This document shows, piece after piece, positions 16,710-25,227 of a DNA stretch of 64,000 bases (the first letter of the stretch is position 1; each line of letters opens with the position of its first letter). The notes beneath the pieces were generated by a model. The model did no database searches. It was not told the origin of the DNA and worked only from the letters and a program-made list of their open reading frames with translations. The position numbers and the translations under genes are program-made. The stretch comes from an uncultured Pelagibacteraceae bacterium (GTDB lineage Bacteria; Pseudomonadota; Alphaproteobacteria; Pelagibacterales; Pelagibacteraceae), in assembly GCA_902616145.1 (NCBI GenBank), contig CACMRM010000002.1:62001-126000 (forward strand). The letters are read 5' to 3'.

Positions 16710-19181
16710 TTAACCCTTTATCTTTTTGTCAAAAGGTTTAAAAATTAATATCAATTTTGGAAGTAAGGTTAGTACTGATATCATAGCTAATAACATAGCA
16801 ATACCAGTGAAAACACCAAAATAAATTGTCGGTATGAAGTTTGACAAAACTAATATAGAAAACCCAAAAACAATTGTTATGGATGTATTTAAGATTGCTA
16901 TACCTACTGTACTATGACACTTGTCTAAAGTCTTGCTATAGTCGTTAAATTGTTTAAATTCTTCTCTGAATCTATAAATATAATGAATGCTATTATCAAC
17001 TGCTATCCCTATGGTTATGGCAGCTATAGTAATAGTCATCATATCCAAAGGTATTTCCATTAAACCGATTATGCCCAAAATAAAAAAAGCGGCTATGAAA
17101 TTTGGAACTATTCCAATAAATGATAATGTAGTATTTCTAAATAAAATAAAAAACATTAAAAAAATTCCTAACAAAACTATACCAAGAGTAAGAATTTGAG
17201 ATTTAAATAAACTTTGCAACAAATTATTAAAAAGTATCAAGACTCCTGCTAGCTTGAAATTTTTCTCATCAAATCCTAATTTTGTCTCAATATCAGAATT
17301 AATTTTTTTTATTAAATTATCTCTTTTTAGATTTTCTAAAGAGTCTTTTATTCGCACAGATATTCTTGCCTCGTCTGCTTCAACCGAAATATAGGGAGAT
17401 ATAATTTCATTTTTTATCTCAGTCGGTATTTTGCTGTATAATACTGCAATCTCTAAGCTTTGTAATTTTTTTCCATTTAAATCCTCTGCGACCCTTAGAA
17501 TTGAACCAAATGATAATACTTTTCCTATTTCAGGAAGAGTGTCTAAATAATCGTGAACTTTGAGTATTTTATCCATCTTATCCCTAGTAAACCAATATTT
17601 TGCTTTATCACCCTCTTTTTGATTGTCTTCATCCCATTCTGAAAATTCATCGTCACCCTCAGATTTCTTTTCTTTAGGTGGAAATTTTAAAATCACATTT
17701 AGAGGCGTAGTACCCCCCAGATCTTCATCAATTTTTTTCATACCCTTATAAATCTCAGTTTCTTTATCAAAATAATTTATGAAACTATTTTCTACTTCTA
17801 GTTTTGAAATTCCTATAATACTGAAAATAATTACTAATAAAGTTACGCCAAAAAGAGAAAAATGACTTTTTTTAGCAATAGTACCGAGTGTTTTTGTAAT
17901 TAAAGATTTTTCAGTATCTTTTAAATTAATTTCGTTATTGTTAGAAAAAATATTAAGTAATGATGGCAATAATAAAAAAGTTACTACTAATGACACTAGC
18001 AATCCTAAAGTCATCATCCATCCAAAATCAATTATTGGTTTAATTCCACTAAATATTAATGATAAAAATGCGCAAATAGTTGTTAAAACAGTATAAAAAA
18101 CTGGAAGCATCATCTTTGTACTTGCCTCTAAAACAATTTCTTTATTATCAATTTCAGATCGATCTTTTTTTAATTGTAAGAATCTTACAGTGACATGAAT
18201 ATTCATTGCCATATTAAGAATTAACATTAAAGCAATAAAATTCGACGAAATAACCGTGACCTTCCACCCGATGAGACCCAACAAACCTACCATTATCAAA
18301 ACTGAAGTTAGACAACCTAATAGTGGCATCAGAACCCATTTTATATTTCTAAAAATGAACCAAAGGGTAACGACAATAAAAATAAAAACTCCTACACCAA
18401 AAACTATAATATCACTTTTAATAAAACTCATCATGTCGTCAGCTATCATCGGGATACCGCCAAGATGAATCTTTGCATTTTCGCCATACTTATTAATTAC
18501 ATCTCTTATCTCTGAAATATTCTGATGATTTCTTAAGTTATAAAGATTTTTATATTTTTCATACTCTTTTAAGAACTCTGAATAATTTTCTTTTTCTTCA
18601 GACGTTAAACCTGTTTCTTCAGCTTGGAAAAAATACTTTTCTTTAATCTTAATGTATTCGGCAAGTCTTTCATCTTTTTTCAAATAAACAACAATACCTG
18701 AAGTTTTTCCATCTTCACTAATTACATAGTTTTTGTAAATTGGACTATTAAGTATTTCTTCAAAGCCTCTTTCTCTATCAATTTCTGGATATGCTAAAGT
18801 TTTATAATTCTTTAGTCTATCCATCAAACCTTCATCTGTACTTTTAAGAAGAGGCACGTCTATAATAGTGATAACGCTATCTACCCAAGTAAGTTTCTCT
18901 ATTTTTGATTTTAATAGTTGTAAATTAAGAATTGTCTCTTTTTCAGTAAAATTAGAAACAGGAGTATAGGTGAGAACTAAAAAATCTTTGGAACCATATC
19001 TTTCATTCACCTCTCTCAAATATTTTAAATCTTTATCACCTTCTAAAAGAAGCGCATCAGAAGACGCATCCAAATTAAAATTTTTTGCATGATATAAACA
19101 AAAAATACATACAAAAGTTATTAGTAGAATTGTAAATTTGGAAAAATCTGTAATAATTTTTTTGTAAATCTTAGATAACAT
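16710..19181 (-). CDS. RND superfamily (MMPL/SSD-type) transporter
   Basis: A large inner-membrane protein of 823 residues with duplicated RND topology. A first helix near the N-terminus is followed by a periplasmic domain of about 200 residues, a helix block (about 250-410), a second periplasmic domain (about 465-640) and a final helix block. Acidic transmembrane motifs such as TIAAITIGIAVDNSIHYIYR match the MMPL/sterol-sensing-domain exporters, which move lipids or other hydrophobic compounds and work without a fused adaptor. The second periplasmic domain holds a low-complexity acidic insert (EKKSEGDDEFSEWDEDNQ). The substrate cannot be told. It sits between dnaB and cvpA, a slot that in many alphaproteobacteria is occupied by alr and radA. 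Confidence 0.88.
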   Translation of the reverse strand: MLSKIYKKIITDFSKFTILLITFVCIFCLYHAKNFNLDASSDALLLEGDKDLKYLREVNERYGSKDFLVLTYTPVSNFTEKETILNLQLLKSKIEKLTWVDSVITIIDVPLLKSTDEGLMDRLKNYKTLAYPEIDRERGFEEILNSPIYKNYVISEDGKTSGIVVYLKKDERLAEYIKIKEKYFFQAEETGLTSEEKENYSEFLKEYEKYKNLYNLRNHQNISEIRDVINKYGENAKIHLGGIPMIADDMMSFIKSDIIVFGVGVFIFIVVTLWFIFRNIKWVLMPLLGCLTSVLIMVGLLGLIGWKVTVISSNFIALMLILNMAMNIHVTVRFLQLKKDRSEIDNKEIVLEASTKMMLPVFYTVLTTICAFLSLIFSGIKPIIDFGWMMTLGLLVSLVVTFLLLPSLLNIFSNNNEINLKDTEKSLITKTLGTIAKKSHFSLFGVTLLVIIFSIIGISKLEVENSFINYFDKETEIYKGMKKIDEDLGGTTPLNVILKFPPKEKKSEGDDEFSEWDEDNQKEGDKAKYWFTRDKMDKILKVHDYLDTLPEIGKVLSFGSILRVAEDLNGKKLQSLEIAVLYSKIPTEIKNEIISPYISVEADEARISVRIKDSLENLKRDNLIKKINSDIETKLGFDEKNFKLAGVLILFNNLLQSLFKSQILTLGIVLLGIFLMFFILFRNTTLSFIGIVPNFIAAFFILGIIGLMEIPLDMMTITIAAITIGIAVDNSIHYIYRFREEFKQFNDYSKTLDKCHSTVGIAILNTSITIVFGFSILVLSNFIPTIYFGVFTGIAMLLAMISVLTLLPKLILIFKPFDKKIKG

Positions 19182-19234
19182 CAGCTAATTTCAGATATAT
19201 CTTAATTTCTTTATAACAAAAGAGAAAATTGGTT

Positions 19235-20662
19235 CTAATTTTTGCTTAAATCTTTGAATTTTGTATATATTCCTTCAAATTCTACTTTTACCGTGCCTGT
19301 AGGACCATGCCTTTGTTTTCCTAATATTATATCTGCTAAACCTACAACGTCATTCATTTTTGACTGCCATTCAGCATGTTCTATAGAACCCATTTTAGGT
19401 TGTTTCCTTTCTAAGTAATATGCTTCTCTATAAACAAACATAACCACGTCTGCATCTTGCTCTATTGATCCTGACTCTCTTAAATCAGCAAGTTGAGGCT
19501 GTTTATCGTCTCTTTGCTCAACTGCCCTAGATAACTGAGATAAAGCTAAAACTGGAACAGATAATTCTTTTGCTAACGCTTTTAAACCTTGAGTAATTTC
19601 AGAAATTTCTTGCACTCTTCCCTCATTTTTACTCAAGCTAGATCTCATTAATTGTATATAATCAACAACAATTAGGCTTAAGCCAAATAACCTCTTTATT
19701 CTTCTTGCTCGATTACTTAAAGTTGCAATAGTGATAGCTGGAGTTTCGTCAATAAACAAAGGTAGATTATAAATATTTCTTGATGTCTCTATATATCTAT
19801 TTATTTCTTCCTCAGTTACTTTACCCTTTCTAATATCATCAGATTTAATTTTTGCTTGTTCAGATAATATTCTAGTTGATAATTGTTCAGAAGACATTTC
19901 TAAAGAAAAAAAAGCTACAGAAGATTTTTTTTGCTGTTTTAAAATATGTTGCGAAGCATTGTATGCTATGTTTGTAGCTAAGGCGGTTTTACCCATTGAA
20001 GGACGGCCTGCTAGAATAATTAAATCTGATTTGTGTAAACCGCCTAATTTTTCATCTAATTCTGTTAAACCAGTTGGAACCCCAACTATTCCTTGGTCAT
20101 TTTGCATTGCCAAAGTTGCCATCTCAATTGTTTGATCTAGCGCTTGATTAAACTTTAAAAAAGATTGAGAGAAACTTCCCCTTTCAGCTAAATCAAAAAG
20201 TGACTTTTCAGTACTTTCAATAATATTCTCTGCATTTTGTTCATCTGAATTTGCGTTTAAAGTATCAGTATTTAATTTATCTGAAATTAAAACTAATTCT
20301 CTTCTAAGATACATTTCGTGAATAATCTTTGCGTAATCAACTGCTTGTTTAGTTGAACTAGAAAACCTAGTAAGTTTTACAAGGTATTCTGTTCCACCTA
20401 CTTCATTTAACATGTTGTCTTTTTCAAAATAGTTTTTAAGAGTTATTGGATTTGCAATCATCCCTTTATTATTTAAATTTTCAATAACTTCATAAATTTT
20501 TACATGTGCTGGATCATAGAAAATTGTAGAATTAATAATATTTGAAATTTCGTCGATAATATCATTATTTACGAGAATTGACCCTAGCAAAGCTTGTTCT
20601 GCCTCTATATTTGAAGGTTGTTTATTTTCTAAATTGTTTTGAAGTGATTTAATTTCTTTCAC
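19235..20662 (-). CDS. dnaB: Replicative DNA helicase DnaB
   Basis: The ring helicase of the replication fork. The 475 residues show the N-terminal DnaB domain (NIEAEQALLGSILV) and the RecA-like ATPase core with Walker A GRPSMGKTA (219-227), Walker B region LIVVDYIQLM, and the arginine-rich C-terminal GKQRHGPTGTVKVEF. No intein. It follows rpsF-rpsR-rplI, the usual order. A short AT-rich inverted repeat (20674-20690) and a DnaA-box-like nonamer (20727-20735) lie in the 74-base gap before it. Confidence 0.97.
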   Translation of the reverse strand: MKEIKSLQNNLENKQPSNIEAEQALLGSILVNNDIIDEISNIINSTIFYDPAHVKIYEVIENLNNKGMIANPITLKNYFEKDNMLNEVGGTEYLVKLTRFSSSTKQAVDYAKIIHEMYLRRELVLISDKLNTDTLNANSDEQNAENIIESTEKSLFDLAERGSFSQSFLKFNQALDQTIEMATLAMQNDQGIVGVPTGLTELDEKLGGLHKSDLIILAGRPSMGKTALATNIAYNASQHILKQQKKSSVAFFSLEMSSEQLSTRILSEQAKIKSDDIRKGKVTEEEINRYIETSRNIYNLPLFIDETPAITIATLSNRARRIKRLFGLSLIVVDYIQLMRSSLSKNEGRVQEISEITQGLKALAKELSVPVLALSQLSRAVEQRDDKQPQLADLRESGSIEQDADVVMFVYREAYYLERKQPKMGSIEHAEWQSKMNDVVGLADIILGKQRHGPTGTVKVEFEGIYTKFKDLSKN

Positions 20663-20673
20663 AAATATATTTT

Positions 20674-20690
20674 AGGTAAAAAAATTACCT
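20674..20690 (-). repeat. Small inverted repeat before dnaB
   Basis: Arms AGGTAA (20674-20679) and TTACCT (20685-20690) flank a 5-A loop, about 12 bases upstream of the dnaB start on its strand. The stem is only 6 base pairs and no T-tract follows. It could be a weak mRNA hairpin at the ribosome entry site or chance in AT-rich DNA. Confidence 0.3.
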
Positions 20691-20736
20691 TATAAAGCAA
20701 AAAGTTACGCACTTTTTTATCGGCTCTGTGGAAAAG

Positions 20737-21192
20737 TTACTTTGATTGTATCTTACTAATTTTTATAGAAACAACAGCTTTCACTTCAGCATGAAAATTG
20801 ATATCAACTTTAAATAACCCAATCTTATTTAAATTTTCTTTTAAAATAATTTGAGAAGGGCTGACTTCTGCTTTTACTTTTTCTTTGATCAAGTTTGAAA
20901 TCTCTTTCGGCTTTATAGAGCCATATAGATCCCCATTTTCTTTACTTTCTTTATTGAATTCAAATTTTTTATTATTAATTAATTTAGCGATTTCTTTAAA
21001 TTTATTTTTTAAATTAGTATTTTTTTTGTTTAATTCATCCTTTTTCTTATTTACATATTCAAGATTAACCTTATTAAATCTTAACGCCTTTCCTTGTTTG
21101 AGCAAAAAGTTTCTACCGTATCCATCTCTCACTTTAACTTTGTCTCCAATATTTCCTAAATTGATTATGTTTTCTAAAAGAATTATTTCCAT
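20737..21192 (-). CDS. rplI: 50S ribosomal protein L9
   Basis: L9 binds 23S rRNA at the base of the L1 stalk. The N-terminal domain is canonical (MEIILLENIINLGNIGDKVK followed by DGYGRNFLLKQGKAL), then a long Lys/Asn-rich helix and a C-terminal domain, 151 residues in all. It starts one base after the rpsR stop, in the rpsF-rpsR-rplI operon. Confidence 0.97.
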   Translation of the reverse strand: MEIILLENIINLGNIGDKVKVRDGYGRNFLLKQGKALRFNKVNLEYVNKKKDELNKKNTNLKNKFKEIAKLINNKKFEFNKESKENGDLYGSIKPKEISNLIKEKVKAEVSPSQIILKENLNKIGLFKVDINFHAEVKAVVSIKISKIQSK

Positions 21193-21193
21193 C

Positions 21194-21466
21194 TTATATT
21201 AATCCTAAAATTTTTGCCTTTTTAATTTCTCTAGTTAATTTTCTTTGTTTGTTTAAAGAAACTGATGAAATCTTAGAAGACACTATTTTTTTATTCTCTG
21301 AAACATACTTTCTTAATAAGCTTAAATTTTTATAATCAATAATTGGCGCGTTTTTAGTTGATAAAGGACATTTTTTAGAAAATTTAACATCATTTTTTTT
21401 AAAAAGACTCAATTGACTTAATGAGCTACTACCTCTTTTCTGAAACTTTTTATTTTTTCTTTTCAT
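21194..21466 (-). CDS. rpsR: 30S ribosomal protein S18
   Basis: S18 forms a heterodimer with S6 on the platform of the 30S subunit. The 90-residue sequence has the conserved core IDYKNLSLLRKYVSENKKI and the C-terminal KQRKLTREIKKAKILGLI region. The extended basic N-terminus with two Lys-rich stretches and a Cys (KKCPLS) is typical of some lineages. Its start overlaps the end of rpsF by 17 bases. Confidence 0.97.
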   Translation of the reverse strand: MKRKNKKFQKRGSSSLSQLSLFKKNDVKFSKKCPLSTKNAPIIDYKNLSLLRKYVSENKKIVSSKISSVSLNKQRKLTREIKKAKILGLI

Positions 21467-21794
21467 CTTTTGATTTAGATTTATTAAAGTATTCTATATT
21501 TGTATCTAACTTTTTATATTTAACTATAAGATTTCTAATTATTGACCTATCAACTTTGATTTTTTCTTTAATTAAGTTAAGCAGATTCTGATTTGCCTCA
21601 AATTTAAAATGTATGAAAAATCCTTTGTTGAAGTTTTTAATTTTATCAGCAAAATCTATTAACCCCCACTCTTCGATTTTAACAACTTTTCCTGAATTGT
21701 TTTTTATTAATTCATTATATTTATTTTTAATCTTATCCAATTCAGCCTTCGGTAGATCTTGTCTAACAACTAATGTATTTTCATAAAAAGCCAT
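21450..21794 (-). CDS. rpsF: 30S ribosomal protein S6
   Basis: S6 is a platform protein of the 30S subunit and partner of S18. The 114 residues match the family: MAFYENTLVVRQDLPKAEL at the start, IEEWGLIDFADKIKNFNKGF in the middle and a Lys/Asp-rich tail. It opens the ribosomal operon, with a plausible promoter at 21837-21864 giving a short leader. I looked for the bulged S6:S18-binding leader found in other bacteria and did not find a convincing one. Confidence 0.97.
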   Translation of the reverse strand: MAFYENTLVVRQDLPKAELDKIKNKYNELIKNNSGKVVKIEEWGLIDFADKIKNFNKGFFIHFKFEANQNLLNLIKEKIKVDRSIIRNLIVKYKKLDTNIEYFNKSKSKDEKKK

Positions 21795-21836
21795 ATTATA
21801 AATGAATTATTTTAAATTATTGTTTGTAAGAAAGGT

Positions 21837-21864
21837 TTTATACTATATTAAACGAAGATGGCAA
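21837..21864 (-). promoter_or_regulatory. Candidate sigma-70-type promoter of the rpsF operon
   Basis: Read on the minus strand, TTGCCA (21859-21864, five of six to TTGACA) is spaced 16 bases from TATAAA (21837-21842, five of six to TATAAT). Transcription would start near 21830, about 36 bases before the rpsF ATG. The -35 lies within an inverted repeat, GGCAA (21860-21864) and TTGCC (21875-21879). Read by eye; AT-rich DNA makes false hits likely. Confidence 0.45.
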
Positions 21865-21893
21865 CCATTAAAAATTGCCTAATTATATAAATT

Positions 21894-22838
21894 ATGAATG
21901 CAATAATATTTCCTGGACAAGGTTCACAAATTGTTGGAATGGGAAAAGATTTTTTTAATAAATTTGATTTAGTTAAATCTATTTTCAACGAGGCAGATGA
22001 AAAGTTAAATTTCAAAATATCAAAATTAATTTTAGAGGGGCCAGAAGAACAATTAAAATTAACTCAAAATACCCAACCAGCTATTCTAGTAGTAAGCTAC
22101 TCAATTTTTTCAGTGCTTAAAAAGGAATTTAAATTTGATTTTTCTTCGACTAAGTATTTCGCAGGCCACTCATTGGGTGAGTACAGTGCGTTAGTTTGTG
22201 CTGAGTCATTAAATTTTCATGATGCGTTATATTTGCTTTATGAGAGAGGTAAGTCTATGCAAGAAGCAGTCCCGGTAGGCAAAGGGAGTATGATAGCAGT
22301 TTTAGGATCTTCAATTGATGATCTCAAAAAAGAATTAATCGAATTCAAAAAAAATAATCCTAATACAATTTGTGAGATTGCTAATGATAATGCTAATGGT
22401 CAAATTATTCTTAGCGGAGAAAAAAAAAGCTTAGATTTATTTAAAGATATATTAAAGAATAAAAAGAAAAAAACTATACCATTAAATGTAAGTGCGCCTT
22501 TTCATTGCAGCCTTATGGAACCTGCTTCAAAATATATGGAAAATAAAATAAATGATGTGAAATTTTCTAAGCCTAAGTTTCAAATTATAAGCAATGTTTC
22601 AGCTGAGCCAGAAAATAACCCAAGTAAGATAAAAAAATTATTAATTGATCAAATATTCTCGACAGTTAGGTGGAGAGAAAGTTTAATAAAAATGCACAAT
22701 CAAAAGATTAATAATTTTATTGAAATAGGTCCTGGAAAAGTTTTATCAGGTATGGCAAAAAGAACTCTTAAAGATATAAATTGCTTTAGTCTTAATACTA
22801 TTGATGATATGAAATTAATTGATGAGTCTGAAAAATAA
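21894..22838 (+). CDS. fabD: Malonyl-CoA:ACP transacylase
   Basis: It loads malonyl groups onto acyl carrier protein for fatty-acid elongation. The 314 residues begin with the family signature NAIIFPGQGSQIVGMG and contain nucleophile Ser93 in FAGHSLGEYSAL, the catalytic His in VSAPFHCSLM, and the C-terminal FIEIGPGKVLSGM. It is divergent from rpsF with 99 bases between and leads the fabD-fabG-acpP run. The end overlaps fabG by 17 bases. Confidence 0.97.
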   Translation: MNAIIFPGQGSQIVGMGKDFFNKFDLVKSIFNEADEKLNFKISKLILEGPEEQLKLTQNTQPAILVVSYSIFSVLKKEFKFDFSSTKYFAGHSLGEYSALVCAESLNFHDALYLLYERGKSMQEAVPVGKGSMIAVLGSSIDDLKKELIEFKKNNPNTICEIANDNANGQIILSGEKKSLDLFKDILKNKKKKTIPLNVSAPFHCSLMEPASKYMENKINDVKFSKPKFQIISNVSAEPENNPSKIKKLLIDQIFSTVRWRESLIKMHNQKINNFIEIGPGKVLSGMAKRTLKDINCFSLNTIDDMKLIDESEK

Positions 22839-23553
22839 AAAAATTTTAATAACAGGTTCTACAGGTGGTATAGGCTATAGCTTAGTAAAAAAGTTCAGTG
22901 TGCGAGAATCTAAAATTTGTGCTACCGGAACTAACCAGGAAAAATTAGAAAAATTAAAAAGCGAATTTAAAAATATCGAGATTTTAAATTTCAAACTTAA
23001 CGAACACGAAAAAATCGAAGAATTTATTAATAATGTAAGTGATAAAATTGGAGGTATCGATGTATTAATTAATAATGCTGGAATAACTTTGGATAACTTG
23101 TCCATAAGACTTTCAGAGGAGAATTGGAAGAAAGTTTTGGACATTAACCTAACTGCAACTTTTTTAATGTGTAAATTTGCTATTAAAAAGATGTTAAAAA
23201 ATAAGTCAGGAAAAATTATCAATATTACATCAATTGTTGGCCACACTGGCAATTTAGGCCAAGCTAATTATTCAGCTTCAAAAGGAGGGATAGTATCCTT
23301 TTCAAAAAGTTTAGCCATAGAATATGCAAAAAAAAATATTAATATAAATTGTGTTTCCCCTGGTTTTATACAAACGGATATGACTGAAAAAATAAATGAA
23401 GAATTTAAAAAAAAACTAATAGATAAAATTCCAGCAGGTATCCTAGGAACAGGTCAAGATGTTGCTAACTGTGTAGCTTTTTTAGCATCCGAGGATGCTA
23501 ATTACATTAATGGCGAAACCATTCATGTTAACGGCGGAATGTATATGTCTTGA
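22822..23553 (+). CDS. fabG: 3-oxoacyl-[ACP] reductase
   Basis: A short-chain dehydrogenase that reduces beta-ketoacyl-ACP with NADPH. The cofactor motif is TGSTGGIG (11-18), the structural NNAG is at 84-87, and the catalytic triad is Ser137, Tyr150 and Lys154 (in NYSASKGGI), counted from the ATG at 22822. A TTG codon just upstream is in frame but the ATG is preferred. The C-terminus INGETIHVNGGMYMS is typical of FabG. It overlaps fabD by 17 bases. Its stop codon overlaps a good -35 box for acpP. Confidence 0.96.
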   Translation: MSLKNKKILITGSTGGIGYSLVKKFSVRESKICATGTNQEKLEKLKSEFKNIEILNFKLNEHEKIEEFINNVSDKIGGIDVLINNAGITLDNLSIRLSEENWKKVLDINLTATFLMCKFAIKKMLKNKSGKIINITSIVGHTGNLGQANYSASKGGIVSFSKSLAIEYAKKNININCVSPGFIQTDMTEKINEEFKKKLIDKIPAGILGTGQDVANCVAFLASEDANYINGETIHVNGGMYMS

Positions 23554-23577
23554 CAATTCTTATTAATAATTTATTAA
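23550..23577 (+). promoter_or_regulatory. Candidate promoter of acpP
   Basis: A perfect TTGACA (23550-23555), overlapping the fabG stop codon, is followed after 16 bases by TATTAA (23572-23577, four of six to TATAAT). The acpP start is at 23605, with the ribosome binding site AAAGGA about 5 bases before it. A separate promoter would fit the high demand for ACP. Not tested. Confidence 0.4.
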
Positions 23578-23604
23578 GAAATTATATAAACACGAAAGGA
23601 ATTC

Positions 23605-23844
23605 ATGTCAGACGAAGTAAAAGGTAAAATAAAAAAAATAGTCGCAGATCACCTAGGCATAGAAGAGGATAAAGTTACTGAAGAAGCTAGTTTTATTGAT
23701 GATCTTGGAGCAGACAGTTTAGATACAGTTGAATTAGTAATGGCTTTTGAGGAAGAATTTGGTTCGGAGATTTCTGATAGTGAGGCTGAAAAAATTCTAA
23801 CAGTTGGTGATGCAATTAAGTTTATTGAGAGTAAATCAAACTAA
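23605..23844 (+). CDS. acpP: Acyl carrier protein
   Basis: A 79-residue acidic carrier protein whose 4'-phosphopantetheine is attached at Ser38 in [20 protein letters not shown]. The whole sequence follows the standard four-helix ACP. It has a clear ribosome binding site (AAAGGA). In most alphaproteobacteria fabF and mltG follow; here the next gene is gmk, 22 to 46 bases away depending on its start. Confidence 0.98.
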   Translation: MSDEVKGKIKKIVADHLGIEEDKVTEEASFIDDLGADSLDTVELVMAFEEEFGSEISDSEAEKILTVGDAIKFIESKSN

Positions 23845-23890
23845 TACCTTTTAATTTTATTGAGTAATGCGCAGCGGTGGAGATAATATA

Positions 23891-24457
23891 ATGGTAATTT
23901 TATCCTCCCCTTCAGGTGTGGGTAAAACTACGTTAACAAAAAAAATACAACAAAAAAATCAGTCATTTAAAATATCTGTTTCTCATACTACTAGAAAACC
24001 TCGATCAAACGAAGTTGACGGAGTTGATTATTTTTTCATTAAAAAAAATGAATTTGAAAGGCTAATTAAGGAAAATCAATTCTATGAACACGCAAAAATT
24101 TTTGAAAATTACTATGGTACTTTAAAAAAAAACGTTGATGAATCGATTATTAATAACGATATTATTTTTGATATAGACTGGCAGGGCACAAAACAATTAT
24201 CAAAAATTAAAAGCCTAAACCTCGTGAAAATATACTTAATAACTAAAAACAAAGGTGAATTAAAAAGAAGATTACTCAGTAGAAATCAAAACACATCTGA
24301 AGAAATAGATAAAAGATTTAAGTCTTACGAGAAGGATATAAAACATTGGAAAGATTATGATTATATCGTTATTAATGAAAATTTAGATGTATGTTTCAGT
24401 CAAATAGAAAAAATTATTCACTCTCATAAAAAAAGAAAATTACCGGACTTCAATTAA
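23891..24457 (+). CDS. gmk: Guanylate kinase
   Basis: It phosphorylates GMP to GDP with ATP. Motifs: P-loop LSSPSGVGKTTL at the N-terminus, the GMP-binding segments SVSHTTRKPRSNEVDGVDYF and YYGTLKKNV, and FDIDWQGTKQL. An ATG at 23867 in the same frame would add eight residues. I prefer 23891 because a GGTGGAG ribosome binding site (about 23876-23882) ends 8 bases before it and the P-loop then sits at the normal distance. Length 188 is slightly short of the usual 205. Its stop overlaps rsmA on the other strand by 18 bases. Confidence 0.95.
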   Translation: MVILSSPSGVGKTTLTKKIQQKNQSFKISVSHTTRKPRSNEVDGVDYFFIKKNEFERLIKENQFYEHAKIFENYYGTLKKNVDESIINNDIIFDIDWQGTKQLSKIKSLNLVKIYLITKNKGELKRRLLSRNQNTSEEIDKRFKSYEKDIKHWKDYDYIVINENLDVCFSQIEKIIHSHKKRKLPDFN

Positions 24458-25225
24458 TTCTGCAATTTTATAATAAATCTCGGGCTTTAATTCTGAGGGC
24501 CTAGCTTGTAATGATATTTGCGGAATTTTACTTATCTCATTTTTAGATAGTATCTTTTTGATATTTTTATTTATCATTTTTCTTTTATTTGAAAAAAGAA
24601 TATTAGTTACTTTTTCCAGTGTACTTATGTTTTTTATATTAAAAAACTTGTTTTTTTTTGGCTTGAAATGAATAACTATTGAAGTAACTTTTGGTTTTGG
24701 AAAAAAACAGTTTTCTGATACTAAAAACTCTTTACGACTTTGTAGCCTATAACTTGTTAAAATTGAAATTCTGCTATAATTTTTTGTTTTATATTTTCCT
24801 AAAATTTTTTCACCAAGTTCCTTTTGAAACATGAATATTAAGTCTTTAAACTTTGGCTCCCAATTTTTAAATTTAATGATTTTCACTAAAATCTGTGAAG
24901 AAATGTTAAATGGTAAATTACCAAATATAATAGCTTTATCTTTCACTAATCCCTCTAAATCGAAATCAAGAATATCTTTATTAAATATTTTAATTTTTTT
25001 ATCCTCTGAAAATTTGATTTTCAGATCCTTTACTAAATTTATATCTTTTTCAATTAGCGTAAGAGATTTTGGTTTTTTTTTTAAAATTTCTTCTGTTAAA
25101 GCTCCTTTACCAGGCCCTATTTCGACTATATCTCTATTTTCTATATTAGTTAAATTAATTATCTTATCAATGATATTTTTATCAATTAAGAAATTTTGAC
25201 CCAGAGATTTTTTTGCATATCTCAT
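24440..25225 (-). CDS. rsmA: 16S rRNA (adenine1518/1519-N6)-dimethyltransferase
   Basis: KsgA/RsmA dimethylates two adjacent adenines near the 3' end of 16S rRNA during 30S maturation. The 261 residues have the hallmark start KKSLGQNFLIDKNI, SAM motif VEIGPGKGALTEEI and the catalytic FGNLPFNIS. It closes the lptF-lptG-lptD-surA-pdxA-rsmA run, starting 2 bases after the pdxA stop. Confidence 0.96.
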   Translation of the reverse strand: MRYAKKSLGQNFLIDKNIIDKIINLTNIENRDIVEIGPGKGALTEEILKKKPKSLTLIEKDINLVKDLKIKFSEDKKIKIFNKDILDFDLEGLVKDKAIIFGNLPFNISSQILVKIIKFKNWEPKFKDLIFMFQKELGEKILGKYKTKNYSRISILTSYRLQSRKEFLVSENCFFPKPKVTSIVIHFKPKKNKFFNIKNISTLEKVTNILFSNKRKMINKNIKKILSKNEISKIPQISLQARPSELKPEIYYKIAELIEVR

Positions 25226-25227
25226 TT

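Noticed and set aside
21795-21893. S6:S18-binding leader RNA upstream of rpsF
   Set aside because: The predicted leader is only about 36 bases and shows no bulged stem of the known type.
22875-23252. A 125-codon minus-strand frame opposite fabG
   Set aside because: Contained in fabG, with no motif and no upstream signals.
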